A DNA stretch of 64,000 bases from contig NC_079312.1 of assembly GCF_029931775.1 (NCBI RefSeq), positions 9,927,821 to 9,991,820 on the forward strand. Direction: 5' to 3'. Positions 35,229 to 46,880 of the stretch are shown one piece after another. A program made the position numbers and the translations under genes. Source of the stretch: Euleptes europaea. Its lineage: Eukaryota > Chordata > Lepidosauria > Squamata > Sphaerodactylidae. The notes under the pieces were generated by a model, which searched no databases, was not told the DNA's origin, and worked only from the letters and a program-made list of their open reading frames with translations. Within the stretch, counting starts at the first letter, position 1. Every line of letters starts with the position of its first letter.

Positions 35229-36816
35229 GCAGCTTCACATGTATACCAATAAATAAATACTTGCTGTTTTCTGAAACCCCCTGCTTCAGGGATCTCTGCC
35301 CTCGCCAGACTCAATACAAAATTTACCTCACAGCAGCGTCCCAAAGCCTGAACACTTGCTACCGTAAGAACATCTTGTCACTGAGGGGAAGGCTTATACC
35401 ACAAGAAGGAACGAGTGTGGAACAGAGGATAGAATAATAACCAGCTGCTCCACGTACCCACCTCAAAAAGCCACGTCAAACATGGAAGGAATTGGAAAAT
35501 CCTGGACCACTTAATCCCCAGGCCCCACCCTGGCACAGTTCTTTTTGCCTTGAAAGTGGTGGTTGATGGTGGAAGACATAAATTGTCAACAAAGACAGCC
35601 AGATGTCTCAAAACTGGCCATTCGCTTCAGGGTGATGATGCCATTTGTAGTGCCAATAAGGAATTGAATCGATTAAAAAAAGTAAAGCATAGGTTTCATG
35701 GGTAGACTGTCTGACTAGGATCTCGGAAGTACAGGGCCAAATGCCCATTACTCAACTGAAAACGGTTAACTTTGTTAATGATGTAAAATTGTGGGCCTGA
35801 TATTAAATTAGGGGCTTGGTTCCCCCTGGGACTGCTCTGAGCTTGACAAAGAACAGCAGAACGGTACGAAGAGAGGCACTTGACTTCCAAATCCATGCGC
35901 ATCTCCTGGAACATGGCTGCCGCACCTCTTGTTTGGCTTCTCTTCTCCTACATTCCACCTTCCTTCCTCACCATCTTTCTCACAAAACAGACCTGCTCAC
36001 AGATGACTCTCATTTTCCCTCTGCCCAGATTTTGCCTGCAACTTTCCATCAAGCCAGCTGATTCCATCCCAAGGGAGCAGAGGAGGAGGAGGAGCCTATT
36101 ATTTTGTATGAGGAGCGATATCAGAGGAGCATGCCTTTTATTTTGGATGCGGTGGAACACAGGCAGGATGGTGCTGCTGCACTCATCTTGTTTGTGGCTT
36201 CCTAGAGGCACCTGGTTGGCCACTGTGTGAACCGACTGCTGGACTTGATGGGCCTTGGTCTGATCCAGCAGGGCCTTTCTTATATTCTTATGGGAGGTAC
36301 CTCAAGAGGGTCTCATGCAGGGGCCTTTCCCAGCCCTGCCACCCAAAATCTTCCTGCCTTAACCCCAAATGCCATCACTGAACTCCAGACTGGTGAGATA
36401 CAGAACAGCAACTCTGCCAGTGAGCGAAGGCCCCTCCTCTGGCCTAGTCAAATCAACAAGGCCATCCCTCCTCTCCTCCCATCAGTCTCAACCACTCCAA
36501 CAAAGGACTGTGGAAGAACCACTCTGCGCCAAAACAGAAAGGTCGAAAAGGAGCCCGAGGGATTGGCTAGCAGGACCAACACTGGACATCGTCTGTCTCT
36601 CCCAAGCAGAGCCCTCTTCATCAACAGATTGCTCTTTATAGCACCTGAGGATTTAATGCTTTCTTTTTCAGGCGCTGTTAAGACCCCCAGTTGCGGGATC
36701 TCCAATGTTTCCTCTGTGGCAGCTGGAGGTGTGTCCTGAAGTTCAACAGAGCCAAAGGAAGCAGCCACCCCTTCCTTTCTCTTCTGTGTTCATAATAAAA
36801 GGGAAGCAATCCTTAC
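35229..36816. other. Intron between KRAB a and leader b (unit B)
   Basis: Non-coding, paralogous to 10246-11364 and to 57118-57976. It contains a LINE tail at 36078-36290. No gene is supported. Confidence 0.6.
36078..36290 (+). mobile_element. CR1/L2-like LINE 3' end
   Basis: It is flanked by GGGAG on both sides and absent from the paralogous site near 10836, so it inserted after the unit duplication. The end phrase is CAGGGCCTTTCTTATATTC. Confidence 0.7.
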
Positions 36817-36946
36817 CCAGTGAGGCCAGGGTCTCATAATTTTCCTCCATAACTTCCCAGAAGAGTTCTCTTTGGCCTGGATCCAACAGAGACCATTCCT
36901 CCTCCGTGAAGAACACGGCTACCTCCTCAAAGGACACTTGGGATCT
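36817..36946 (-). CDS. KRAB-A box exon, type a (unit B)
   Basis: 130 bp encoding [20 protein letters not shown] then [20 protein letters not shown], very close to the copy at 11365 (Gln for Pro in the lead-in RSQ). It has a TTTCCTCTTTCAG acceptor, a GTAAGGATTG donor and a phase-1 end. Leader a lies 1.3 kb upstream and leader b 2.6 kb downstream. Since no fingers lie before leader b, this exon would have to splice past leader b and KRAB b to the fingers at 21210 (the phase fits), make a double-KRAB protein, or end early. Confidence 0.88.
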
Positions 36947-38241
36947 CTGAAAGAGGAAAAGATGGCCCAGTTGATCATTGACTCCTGTCTCCGGGTATTC
37001 AAGAAAGAAAGAAGAATCCCACTGGCCAGCCAACTGATTAAAAGAATTATATACATCAGACCCACAGCAATGACATTGTTTTTCAACATCTGAAAATCAG
37101 AATATACTGAAAGTCTCCAAGAAATACAAATTTAGAAAACTGCAAAGAACTGGGCTTCTCCTTGTCAAGTTCAATTAAACAAAACAAAAACAAACCCCAT
37201 TTGACTGCAGAGTGGGTTCAAAAACAGGACTACCTTGCATGTGTAACTGCAGACACAGAAAGAAGTTGTAATTCCACAGGTTTCCGCTTTAAACATAATT
37301 GTCTGCAGAGGCGTTCTGTGTTACTCTTAACCTTGTGCCCAGCTCTGATAACATCAACTGGCCTAATTAGGGTCGTCCTGTCTTTTGTTCTCTTTCCCCC
37401 CTAACAATCCCAGGCCCTGTGATCCGCAGGGCTTGGTGGGGGAGAGACGCAGGGTCAAGAACAGGAAGCTAGGAGTGCATCAGCTCAACGGATGTAAATT
37501 GCATACAAAAGTAACGATTTCAGGCAAAGATTAACCTATGGCAGGAGATTTACTGAATGGGGGTTTATTCTTATATGGAAGAAGACGAAAGCTAAGAGTC
37601 TGGAAATTGGCACCAGCATCAGAATGACTGTGGGAGTCCCAGTGCCAAAAACCCAGGGGACGGAAACCCAGGGGACTTGATGGCACTTAACACACAAACA
37701 CACATGCACAGAAAAGGCAGCTAGCAACATGTGCCCAAACCCCGGTGCATCTGTTAGGGACTATGGCCTCTTCCTGTGGGTATAGTTTACTGTAAGTAGG
37801 ATCCTGCTATGTAATTGTTGCACCCATTTAATGTCTAACGCTTTGCTTGAGTTCCGTTTTTAAACTTCAGACCAGTTGCCAGGTCAGAGAGATCTTCTTG
37901 AGGATGCTGCTCACTGGGATCAGACACCAGGAAAAAGCAACCGCAGGCACAGGAAATGCAGCTAGCAGCATGCGGCCAAACCCCGGTGCATCGAGCCACG
38001 GGGGCCACGAACAGGCCACGAGCCCTGCGGGATCCCATCAGGGGTCCGTTGGGCTTTTGAGAATAAAATAAACCCAGGCTGGTTGCAGAGAAAACATCCC
38101 CCACCCCTCCCACCAACCTGCCCGGGGAAGGCCCCCCCCTCTCTCGGTGCTCCCTCTTCCCCTTCCCCTCCGCTTCACACGTGTCTTCTCTCCCCCTCTT
38201 CTTGCCCAAGATCTGCTGCATGCAACCCTCCACTGACTCAC
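36947..38241. other. Intron between leader a and KRAB a (unit B)
   Basis: Non-coding and paralogous to 11495-12647. 37735-38090 recurs at 45756-46100 within the same unit, including the phrase TAGGGACTATGGCCTCT. Confidence 0.65.
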
Positions 38242-38322
38242 CTCCCCTGCAGACGTGCAGAAGCCAGGTCCTCCCTCCAGCCGGGGGGAGCCAGAAAGGA
38301 GAGAGACCCCGAGGGGCTCCAT
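38242..38322 (-). CDS. Leader exon a (27 codons, unit B)
   Basis: ATG at RC of 38320-38322, encoding MEPLGVSLLSGSPRLEGGPG plus FCTSAGE, donor GTGAGTCAG, phase 0. It is one codon shorter than the copy at 12648 but keeps the frame. Base changes between the two copies leave the frame and the donor intact, which suggests selection or recent duplication. The same module as leader b, by sequence pattern. Confidence 0.6.
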
Positions 38323-38401
38323 TGCCCACAATGGTCCTTCTCCCTCTCTAAGAGCCGCCCCATCCAACACGTGGGAAAGGCATGGTGGAGATCAATGCTT
38401 T

Positions 38402-38428
38402 TTGCAAGGCCTTCTGGGAAACGTAGTT
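38402..38428 (-). promoter_or_regulatory. ZNF143/STAF-like promoter motif of leader a
   Basis: The minus strand reads AACTACGTTTCCCAGAAGGC followed by CTTGCAA, identical in its core to 12814-12840. Confidence 0.6.
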
Positions 38429-38869
38429 CCTTGCAACAACCAGACACAGAACAGAAGTCTTTGGGGAAAGATTTCTTTGCTCTTCTGGGTCTGTGGGGAG
38501 GGGGGAGAGGCCGGCTGGAGAGATGCTGGAAAAGTGACAGAAGGCGAAGGGGAAGGAGAAACCTCTTCTGCCCACAACTGTACAGTTTGCCACAGCACTT
38601 TGTTCTCCTGCTGGGAAGGACACTTTCCCAGGCATGGATATCCTGATGGGTGGGGTTGGCAGCTCTGGACGGGGAAGTTCCTGGAGATTGGGGAGTGGCG
38701 CCTGGGAAGAACACCTTCTCTTTTCAGAATGGAGCTGCTTCAAGGGGTCCATGTGAAAAGCAGTCAGGTAGGAGTTACGTACTCCTCCAACAGCTTATTC
38801 CTGCAAAGAACTCGAAACATGCTCTGCAGAACCTGTTACAGCCTAGATAAAGTGTACATAGTTGAATGA

Positions 38870-38962
38870 AAGGGAAAGGTCCCCTGTGCAAGCACTGGGT
38901 CATTCCTACCCCATGGGGTGACGTCACATCCCGACATTTACTAGGCAGACTGTGTTTACGGG
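38870..38962 (-). mobile_element. tRNA-derived SINE fragment, cut by the gypsy-type LTR
   Basis: This matches the tail-side part of the SINE at 62255-62550 (phrase TGGGGTGACGTCACATCCC). The paralogous stretch at 46735-46880 runs on further, so the LTR element at 38963 landed inside this SINE. Confidence 0.7.
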
Positions 38963-41900
38963 TGTCAGACTGTTATCTCGGTTTAGATGTTTCCTCTCGT
39001 TCCTTTGCTGAACCGTCCAGACTTCAAGGACGGCTTCACATACCAAAGCCTGGGAACACTACTCCTGGGAAATAATGCTCTGTTTATGCTTTGTAATCTC
39101 CCGCCGTTTCTCTGCCTTATATTTCCTACTAACGAGCAAGACAATTCATAGCTGTCATCTTATCCTCAATGCACTGTATTGCCTATTTGACCAGTAAAAG
39201 CCATCTGCTTGGAATCTAATTGTCTCTGTGGTGGTTTCTGGTTCTTTGGGTCAAGAGCTTACATTATGACAGCTATCTATCATACTCTTCTTCATCCATA
39301 CTCTAGTCGGGCTGGAGCCCCGGAGGGTTCGCCTGCCACTCGGATGGGAACTAGGAGGGCGTTCTCCGAGTGAACCGTGTCTACTACTTCTTGGAACCCT
39401 GGAGTCCTCATCTAAGGATCCTACCCTTCTACCGGACATAGTCGCTGAACTCTTTAGGACTAATTTGGAGGTTTGCCGCTTGAGAGGACTGGTCCAGACA
39501 CAGTGGCAATCTCTAGTGAGGGTTCTCTGGATGTTAACGTCGGAGGATACTAATGCTCGTTTAGACCTCCAGGATTTTGATCAGTTGCTGGATGATGCCC
39601 GGCTGGCAACTGAGGACTTACAAGTGCTAACCGGTTTATTGGATAAGCTTATTGCCCATGAGATTCTCTCCTCCCCGGCTCTAACGCGTCCTATCGCCTT
39701 GGGGAAAGCTACCATGGCGGGAGCCACACCAGCAGATGTGTCTTTGATACCCGATGCAGCTTGCTGTCAAGCTGAAGCCAAGCGGATCGCCATCCATACG
39801 GCTCTCCTCTTTGCAGATTGTACAAAGGATACCACGGTAGCCACCTTGGCTCAACGTTTGGCCTCGACGTTTGGGGCCGATGCACCCGCGATTGCGGTTC
39901 GAGTGCAACCATTGCTAGGCGGGGAACCCGGCCCCATACTCACACTCCTGGAAACGGAACTTTTACCGCACGTTACCGCAACTGCAGCCCTGAGACTTGA
40001 AAGCGCAAACGTTCTCGCGGATAAAGAAGCTGCCGAAGCGGCTCAGGCGGAAGCCGAGGCTCAAGCCGCAAGGGATAAAGAACTACAGTTGGCTGCGGAT
40101 CGGGCACGGACAGGCGGTCGCCCCAAGGATACCGTAAGGAGCGGTCCTCCGTTGGGTCTGTCTTTTTCCCCGGTATTTGCCCCGTCGTGCACGACCCAAC
40201 GCGCACGCCGCCTCGCGGAACGACACCAAGACTCCGGGGAGTCTGAGGAAGAGGACCTATATGGGGACAGTTCTCAATGGGCCACGAGTTTTAGGACGAG
40301 TAAACCTCGTCGTACGGGTGGCCCAGGAGAGGACGTTCACCTGTTACGAGCTCAAAATCGAGAGCTATCTGGCCATGTTGATCAACTCCAGGAGCTAATG
40401 GAACGTTTGCTTCAGGACAACAGGCAGTTACAGCAGGCCCTGACAGCCCAGGCACAGCCCGTCCCACAGGGACCCGCAGTACCGGATCAGGGAGTGCCAG
40501 TCCAGCCACCCGCTAATGTGCCTGTACAACCTCCGGCTCCAGGAGGTCCCGTTTTACCTAGGGCACCCGTACAACCGGGTCAACCTATGTCCGGTCCTTG
40601 GAAACAACTCAAGTTGAAAACTACTTACGATGGATCTCTCGAGACCCTACCCTGTTTTCTGCATCAGGTGGACAGCTATATGCGAGAACAAGGACAGTTC
40701 TTCCCTACAGAGGACAGCCGGGTTCGCTATGTGGCTTCCCTTTTGACAGGTAAAGCAGCCGACTGGATGGTCCTCCAGTTCGACACCAGATCCCGCTCTA
40801 TCCGTTCCCTCAACAATTTCATGACTGCCTTACGGAGGAGGTTTGAGGACCCCTTTCTGGGGGAACGAGCCAAAGCGGAGCTTCTACAACTACGACAAGG
40901 CTCTACTCCAGTTCGAGAGTTTGCCGATGAATTTCAAAGACTAGCAAGCAAGATTGTGGGCTGGCCCGAAGCCACCCTAATTCACCATTTCAGGGAAGAC
41001 TTACACCCTGACATTCTGAACTGGTCGTACATGCGGGGTGATCCCGACACCCTCGAGGATTGGATTCTATTAGCCGAAGAGGTGGAAAGCCGCCGACGCT
41101 TTATTTCCCTTGTCCGCCAAAAACACAAGGAGAAAAGCGTCCAAAAGCCCCAGCCCAAGGCACCACCCCCCAATCCACGGAAGCCTACGCGTCCACCCCA
41201 GGATCGCGAAACCCGATTTCAAAGGGGTGCCTGCCTCACTTGTGGGGAACTGGGCCACTTTGCAGCAGTCTGCCCATACCGCCCTGAACCCTTTCGTCCC
41301 AGCACGACAGCCCGAGCTAGAGGACGACCGCCACGCAGAGGCACCGCGGCCACCCGCAGCGCAGCGCCGGGAAGACCCACACCCTCTGCACTTTATGCTG
41401 GAGACTCATCCATCCTTCCTACATCGAATGACCCCGCCGAGTCCCGGATTACAAGTGCCCCATTGGGGGACAACTTTCCCTCTTCTGACGAAGAGAACCC
41501 ATGGAATTCTCCAGCTTTAAACCTGGAATCCCCCCTTGATTTGTCAAAAAACGGCTCCGGTCTGTGGTGAGTGGAGCGTCTCCACAGACCTCTGCAGATT
41601 CTCCTGCTAAACCGAAAGCTTCCACCAAAGTAAAAGAAGTCGAAACCACCGTTTATGTAGACGCAATTCTACACACCATGAAGGTGGTCCCCAACTACCC
41701 GTTAAGGCACTCATTGACTCCGGTTGCAGTCGCACTCTCATAAATGAAGCCACATTTGCAGCACTCAAAGTCGAGTCCGAGGCTTTACCAGCACCCGTCC
41801 AATTTGCCCAAATGGATGGGAGCCATTTCAAGGGGGGCCCAGTTGATCACCGCACTATAGGGGTGGCGATGGGAATTGGCTCCCACTGGGAGCAAATAGA

Positions 41901-42338
41901 CTTTACCATAGCCCCTATCCGATTTGAAGTGGTTCTGGGAATTAACTGGATTAAAGGTCATAGTCCCAGTATAGACTGGGAGACGAACACCATCTCCTTT
42001 GCCAACCCCAAATGCGACCAGCACCGACAGCAAGTTGCGCTGCTGTCTCCACCCGCTTCGGCATTAATCTCCAATGTCCCATCACCACCATCCCTCCCTG
42101 CTGTATACCAGGACTTTGCGGATGTCTTTAACATTAAAGAATGTGATGCCTTACCCCCCCACCGGACCACTGACTGTGCAATTGAAGTGGTGAAAGACTG
42201 CACATTAACCAAGAGTAAAATTTACCCTATGAGCACTTCCGAGCGCACTGTACTACGGGACTTTTTGGACAAAAACCTTTGCTGAACCGTCCAGACTTCA
42301 AGGACGGCTTCACATACCAAAGCCTGGGAACACTACGT
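38963..42338 (+). mobile_element. Ty3/gypsy LTR retrotransposon, fossil, incomplete
   Basis: The 5' LTR is at 38963-39263 (TGTCAGACTG to CTTACA). A leader follows, then a long gag region (about 39465-41570) with an N-terminal coiled stretch, a capsid-like core of the type found in Sushi-ichi/RTL elements (FEDPFLGERAKAELLQLRQG) and a zinc knuckle (CLTCGELGHFAAVCP near 41230). A protease region follows (ALIDSGCSRTLIN near 41710), then only the beginning of pol. A short LTR piece (42281-42338) closes it. It is broken: most of pol and most of the 3' LTR are gone, while gag is a long open region, so it is not very old. Confidence 0.88.
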
Positions 42339-42588
42339 CCACTAAAAAAACAACAACACTCTTTTGCTCATGAGTTGGATCAGAGCTGAGGCAGCTGAGC
42401 TGGGAGTCAGAGCAGGAGACACAGTGGCTGTCGAGTCGTTGCTGAGTGAAAAGGACTTGTTTGCCTGAGGTTGATTGCAGGCCCCACCCTCTGCTGTTGG
42501 CTGTTGAGAGGTGGGGCTGCGATCCTTTAAATTGCAAGGCTTCTCCTTGCCAGAGGCAGAGTGGTGTCAGAGCTGAGGCAGAAGTCAG
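42339..42588 (+). mobile_element. CR1 5'-end fragment
   Basis: The same sequence as the CR1 5' regions near 15062-15300 and 47606-47850 (phrase GTGGCTGTCGAGTCGTTGCT). It joins the truncated gypsy element on the left and the GC-rich repeat on the right, which suggests a rearrangement. Confidence 0.7.
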
Positions 42589-43010
42589 CCCGGAAAACGA
42601 CAGCGGCGGCAGCCTGGAGCTGGACTTTTGGGAGCAGCCTGAGGGGGACGAGGAGGAGGAAGGCGGCAAGGAGGAGCTGCTGGAGCCTGGAGGAGGAGGC
42701 CTGGCCTCATTGCTGCTGGCCTCCCCACCGCCGCCGCTGCCGCCCCCCGGGCTGGGCTCGGTGCAGCTGGCGGAGGACTTCGAGGGGGGCGGCAGGGAAG
42801 AGAGCAAACACACAGCCTTTCCTCCCCCCCCCCACATGTGCACACGTCAGCAGCAGCTCCTCCGCGCCCAGCTCCAGGCCGTCGCCGCCTTCGTCCTCCT
42901 CAAGTGCCTCTCCCTGTCTGTTTTCGCCTGACGCAGCCTCCTCCTCTTCAGGGCGCTCACGGAGGGCCAGACAACCCCTCAGCAGCAGCCGCGCGTCCAC
43001 CAGAGAAGGC
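42589..43010. mobile_element. GC-rich foldback (MITE-like), partial copy
   Basis: This matches 52205-52445 (phrases CTGGAGCTGGACTTTTGGGA and TTCGAGGGGGGCGGCAGGGA). In the fuller copy at 51876-52445 the arms are inverted repeats. Long open frames here on both strands come from the base composition, not from a gene. Confidence 0.55.
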
Positions 43011-43165
43011 CCTGCCATTTCCCTCCGTTCTTTTCTTTTTTTCTCTCCCCCTCCACTTTCTTTCTGTCCCTCCTCCTTTCTTCCTTCCTGACTCCCTTTC
43101 ATTCCCAGTTCCTTCCTTCTTTCCTTTCCCAGTTCCTTCCTTCCTTTCTCTCCCTCCCCCCATGC
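43011..43165. repeat. Polypyrimidine tract (TTCC-rich)
   Basis: About 150 bp with almost only C and T on the plus strand (runs such as TTCCTTCCTTTCTCTCCCTC). It may adopt triplex (H-DNA) structure. It sits at the left edge of an L1 fragment. Confidence 0.7.
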
Positions 43166-43176
43166 TTTTTTCTTCT

Positions 43177-45075
43177 GAAGAAGTTATAACGGGGATGATT
43201 GTAACAGCTTACAGAATAAATTCTGCATATGCAACCAGAAATAAAGTTCCAAGGGATTGCCTACTTCAACTACTTTCAAGGAGCCACCGTGGCTTGATAC
43301 TCAACTCTAATTACAAGACACCACTTAAAGTTGGAGATGAGTCTCTGCGACTGATGAAGGAAATACCTGCTAGACTGCTGAGGAAGAGGAAGGATTTCAT
43401 GGAGATTGTTCAACGCTTAAGACTCAGCGGAATACAATTCAGATGGGAATATCCAAAAGGCATTTCTTTCATTTTTAAGGCTAAAAGATTCAAGTTCACA
43501 GAATTGGACAAGGCTGAACAGTTCTTGAGGAGATATGATGCTGAATTGGCTAAACCAATTAAGCCAACTAAGCAAGTTAAAACCAGAGAATCTCCAGAAG
43601 AAGAAAAGGCTGATGAAGCATCGGGAGGAGGAGAATTGCCAATAGACTCATCAGAGGAGTCTCCAATTGATGATACTGGCTGAACAAAAACTGGGGGTGG
43701 AAAGGGGGCAGGGTAGGAGTTAAAGTGTGACAATTTTGATGTATGAAGGTCAATGGATCTAACTGAATTTTGATATGTTACAGGCTTTATCTTGGAATAT
43801 TAATGGACTGAATTCTCCCAACAAAAGGAGGAAAATATATCATCATTTACAAAAAACTAAGGCTAATATTATTTGTTTACAGGAAACACATATACTTCCA
43901 AAGGATATATTTAGATTAGAAGATTCTAGGTTGGGCACACTTTTCACGGCATGTAATGGTAAAAAAAAAAACTAATGGCATAGCGATGTATTTACTTTCA
44001 TTATTAGAACCAAAACTAATATATCAGGATACAGAGGGTAGAGTTTTAATGGTGGAAATAACATGTGATTTTCAGAAGATATTACTTGTGGGAATATATG
44101 CCCCCAATACTAATCAAAAACTATTTTATGATAAATTTGCAATGATAATGGCGGAATATGCTACAGACAAAATGATATGGATGGGGGATTTTAATGGAGT
44201 AATGGTACCTAAGATAGATAGATCTGGCAAAAAGCAAAAAGCAAATAATGAGGGTAAATTACCGGTTAATTTTGATGTTCTTACAGACCAATGGGATATG
44301 TTTGACGTCTGGAGATTGACAAATGGTAATAAGAAAGGATATACTTTTTTTTTCACAGAGACATCTTTCACATTCCAGGATAGACATGTTATGGCTTTCG
44401 AAAGGTTTGATAATGAACTCAGAAGATCCAGAGATATTGCCTAGGATATTATCTGACCATAATGCGGTAACAGTAAAGATTAAAATAGGGGAAAGAAGGT
44501 ATAAACCCTGGAGAATTAATGATTTTCTTTTAACAAATACTAAAATAGTGGATAAATTGAAGTTGGAGATACAGAATTATTTTAAGGAAAATACAGGTAA
44601 GGGTACCCGGGAAGATATAATTTGGGATGCTGGTAAGGCAGTAATTAGAGGAATATTAATCCAACAAAATACAAGATGGTATAGGGAAAGGGAGAAAAAG
44701 AAAAAGGAGGTATTAGATGAAATAAAACAAGGAGAAAGGTATCTTAGCAGAATTCATGACAAAACAGCTAAACAAATTCAGCAGGCTCTGATAAGAAAAT
44801 ATCAACATCAATATGAATTTTTAATTACGGAGGAAATTGAACGGAAAATTATGTATAACAAACAAAGATTTTTTGAACATGCTAATAAACCAGGTAAAAT
44901 GTTAGCATGGCAGTTGAAGTATAAACATAAAAAAGTATTAATAACCCAAATAAAAAGGAAAGGTAAGATAACAAGGGAGAAGGATGAGATAATAGATACA
45001 TTTGTGGAGTTTTACACAAATCTATATATAAAAAATAAAATTTTAGAAACAGAAATAGATTCATATCTATTCCCC
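43177..45075 (+). mobile_element. L1 LINE fragment (end of ORF1, start of ORF2)
   Basis: The ORF1 C-terminal domain is at 43177-43683 (RLSGIQFRWEYPKGISFIFK). ORF2 starts at 43775 with WNINGLN, CLQETHI, GIYAPN, MGDFNG and SDHNAV, and runs through the linker to 45075. Frameshifts lie at an A-run near 43965 and near 44395. It ends abruptly at a SINE, before the reverse transcriptase core. It is a different, more diverged L1 subfamily from 22355-33157. Confidence 0.88.
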
Positions 45076-45268
45076 ACTCCTACACAGGAAGCCAGCTGGG
45101 TGACCTTGGGCCCGTCACAGCTCTCTTGGAGCTCTCTCAGCCCCACCTACCTCACAAGGTGTCTGCTGTGGGGAAGGGAAGGGAAGGTGATTGTAAGCCG
45201 GTTTGATTCTTCCTTAAGTGGTAGAGAAAGTCAGCATACAAAAACCGACTCTTCTTCTTCACACGGAG
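45076..45268 (+). mobile_element. tRNA-derived SINE, Sauria-type (5'-truncated)
   Basis: The body and tail of the same family as 91-375, in plus orientation (CAGCTGGGTGACCTTGGGCC to CAGCATACAAAAACCGACTC and a TTCTTC run). The tRNA-like head is missing. Confidence 0.8.
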
Positions 45269-45605
45269 TCCCTGGGCACCTTCAGAATTCTGGCAGGGCC
45301 TGGTGGGCACAGAGCCACAAAGCGGCTGCCAGAAAATGGGCTGCCGCAGGAGGCAGAGAGAGCCACAGAATGGCTGGCACAGCTCACCTTCAATCACACA
45401 GTGATGCTTCTCGTCTTGGGGCGACAGCTGCTGCCAAAGCAATGTTTTTAAAAATGTGAACACCCAATCGAATCTCCAATGGCCAATCAGAAGCCTTGGC
45501 TGGGCAATAGTCCCACCTGGCCCCACCCACTTTATAAAACCACTTAGTGGGCACCAGGAAAGGTGTTAGCGGGCACTATTGTTGGGCATCCGTGCGGTAT
45601 AGCAT
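45269..45605 (-). mobile_element. MITE-like repeat, same family as 13317-13605
   Basis: In reverse orientation this carries CCACTTAGTGGGCACCAGG and CCAATCAGAAGCCTTGGCTG. No coding sequence. Confidence 0.5.
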
Positions 45606-45755
45606 CTACCAATGAGCCCTACTGAATAACTTGGAGCAAAAGGCACAGTAGTCTTGGGATGGATGGCAATTGCCAGTGTAGCTTCCCATGAGCCACAGAG
45701 AGAGTACCACTAGGGTGGCGCCGTACAGAATGCTTCACAAGGTTACTTGGATAAA

Positions 45756-46880
45756 CTGTTAGGGACTATGGCCTCTACCGCTGGGTATAGTTTACTGTAA
45801 GTAGGATCCTGCTATGTAATTCTTGCACCATTTAATGTCTAACGCTTTGCTTGAGTTCCGTTTTTAAACTGAAGACCAGTGGCGGGTTCAGAGAGATCTT
45901 CTTGAGGATGCTGCTCACTGGGATCAGACACCAGAAAAAGCAACCGCAGGCACAGAAAATGCAGCTAGCAACAGGTGGCCAAACTCCATGTGCATCGAGC
46001 CACGGGGGCCACTAATAGGCCACGAGCCCTGCTGGATCCGATCAGGGGTCCATTGGGCTTTTAAGAATAAAATAAACCCAGGCTGGATGCAGAAAACACA
46101 CCCCGCACCCCCCCCTCCGCATGAGGCTTTGGTACAGCGAGGCTTCTGGTTGGCCTTTGAAAGCGCTGATTGCTTGTGCAAGTTTTTAAAAACATTGCTA
46201 TGGCACCGACTGCGACTACAGCACAAGCATCTTCGCTTTGTGACTGAAGATAAGTTGCAGCAGCAGCCACTTTGAGGCTGGCTCCGCCCCCTGTAGTAGC
46301 CATTTTGGGGTAGCCTCACCCGGAGGTTGGCAGCCCTAGCTTAAACTTAAAACCTTGCTGTATTGTCGGTCAGTTGCTAGGGAGGGGACCCAGGTGAGTG
46401 AATGCGAGCAAGATGAGGGAGACCAGCTTTTTGCCCCCTTAAACGAACCTGCCTTTCTCTGGGGTAGTCCCTTGGTCTACCTGTTGCAGATGCCAGGGAC
46501 TGATGCTGGGCGCTTCCGCATGCCAAACAGCTGCTCTAACTCTCAGCCACTGCCCCTCCTTTGGGGGCAGCATACCTTTGAAGACCATTTGCTGGGGGCC
46601 AGTAGTAGGGGTCCATGTGAAAGGTAGTCAGGTAGGAGTTAAATACTCCTCCAACAGCTTATTCCTGCAAAGAACTCAATACATGCTCTGTAGAACCTGT
46701 TACAGCCTAGATAAAGTGTACATAGTTGAATTAAAGGTAAAGGTCCCCTGTGCAAGTACTGGGCCATTCCTGACCCATGGGGTGACGTCACATCCCTACA
46801 TTTACTAGGCAGACTGTGTTTACGGGATGGTTTGCCAGTGCCTTCCCCAGTCATCTTCCCTTTACCCCCAGCAAGCTTAC
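45756..46880. repeat. Second copy of leader-a flank within the unit
   Basis: 45756-46100 repeats 37735-38095, and 46610-46880 repeats 38742-38962. Leader exon a itself is not included. 46118-46335 is a piece of the MITE-like repeat also seen at 13410-13605, and 46395-46610 matches 14109-14345. About 46735-46880 is a SINE fragment. The block to the left (38963-45755) is therefore bracketed by related sequence. Confidence 0.65.

Noticed and set aside
36817-36946. Type a KRAB exon as part of a separate gene with its own fingers
   Set aside because: No C2H2 finger sequence is present between KRAB a and leader b in any of the three units, so a separate finger exon is not supported in this window.
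37735-37855. Short solo LTR beginning TGTTAGGGACTATGG
   Set aside because: It starts with TG, but no matching end or target repeat could be fixed. It recurs at 45756 only as part of a longer duplicated flank.
42446-43091. Long overlapping frames on both strands in the GC-rich stretch
   Set aside because: The DNA is a repeat shared with 52205-52445 with foldback arms. Open frames on both strands are a result of base composition, and no splice or start context supports a gene.
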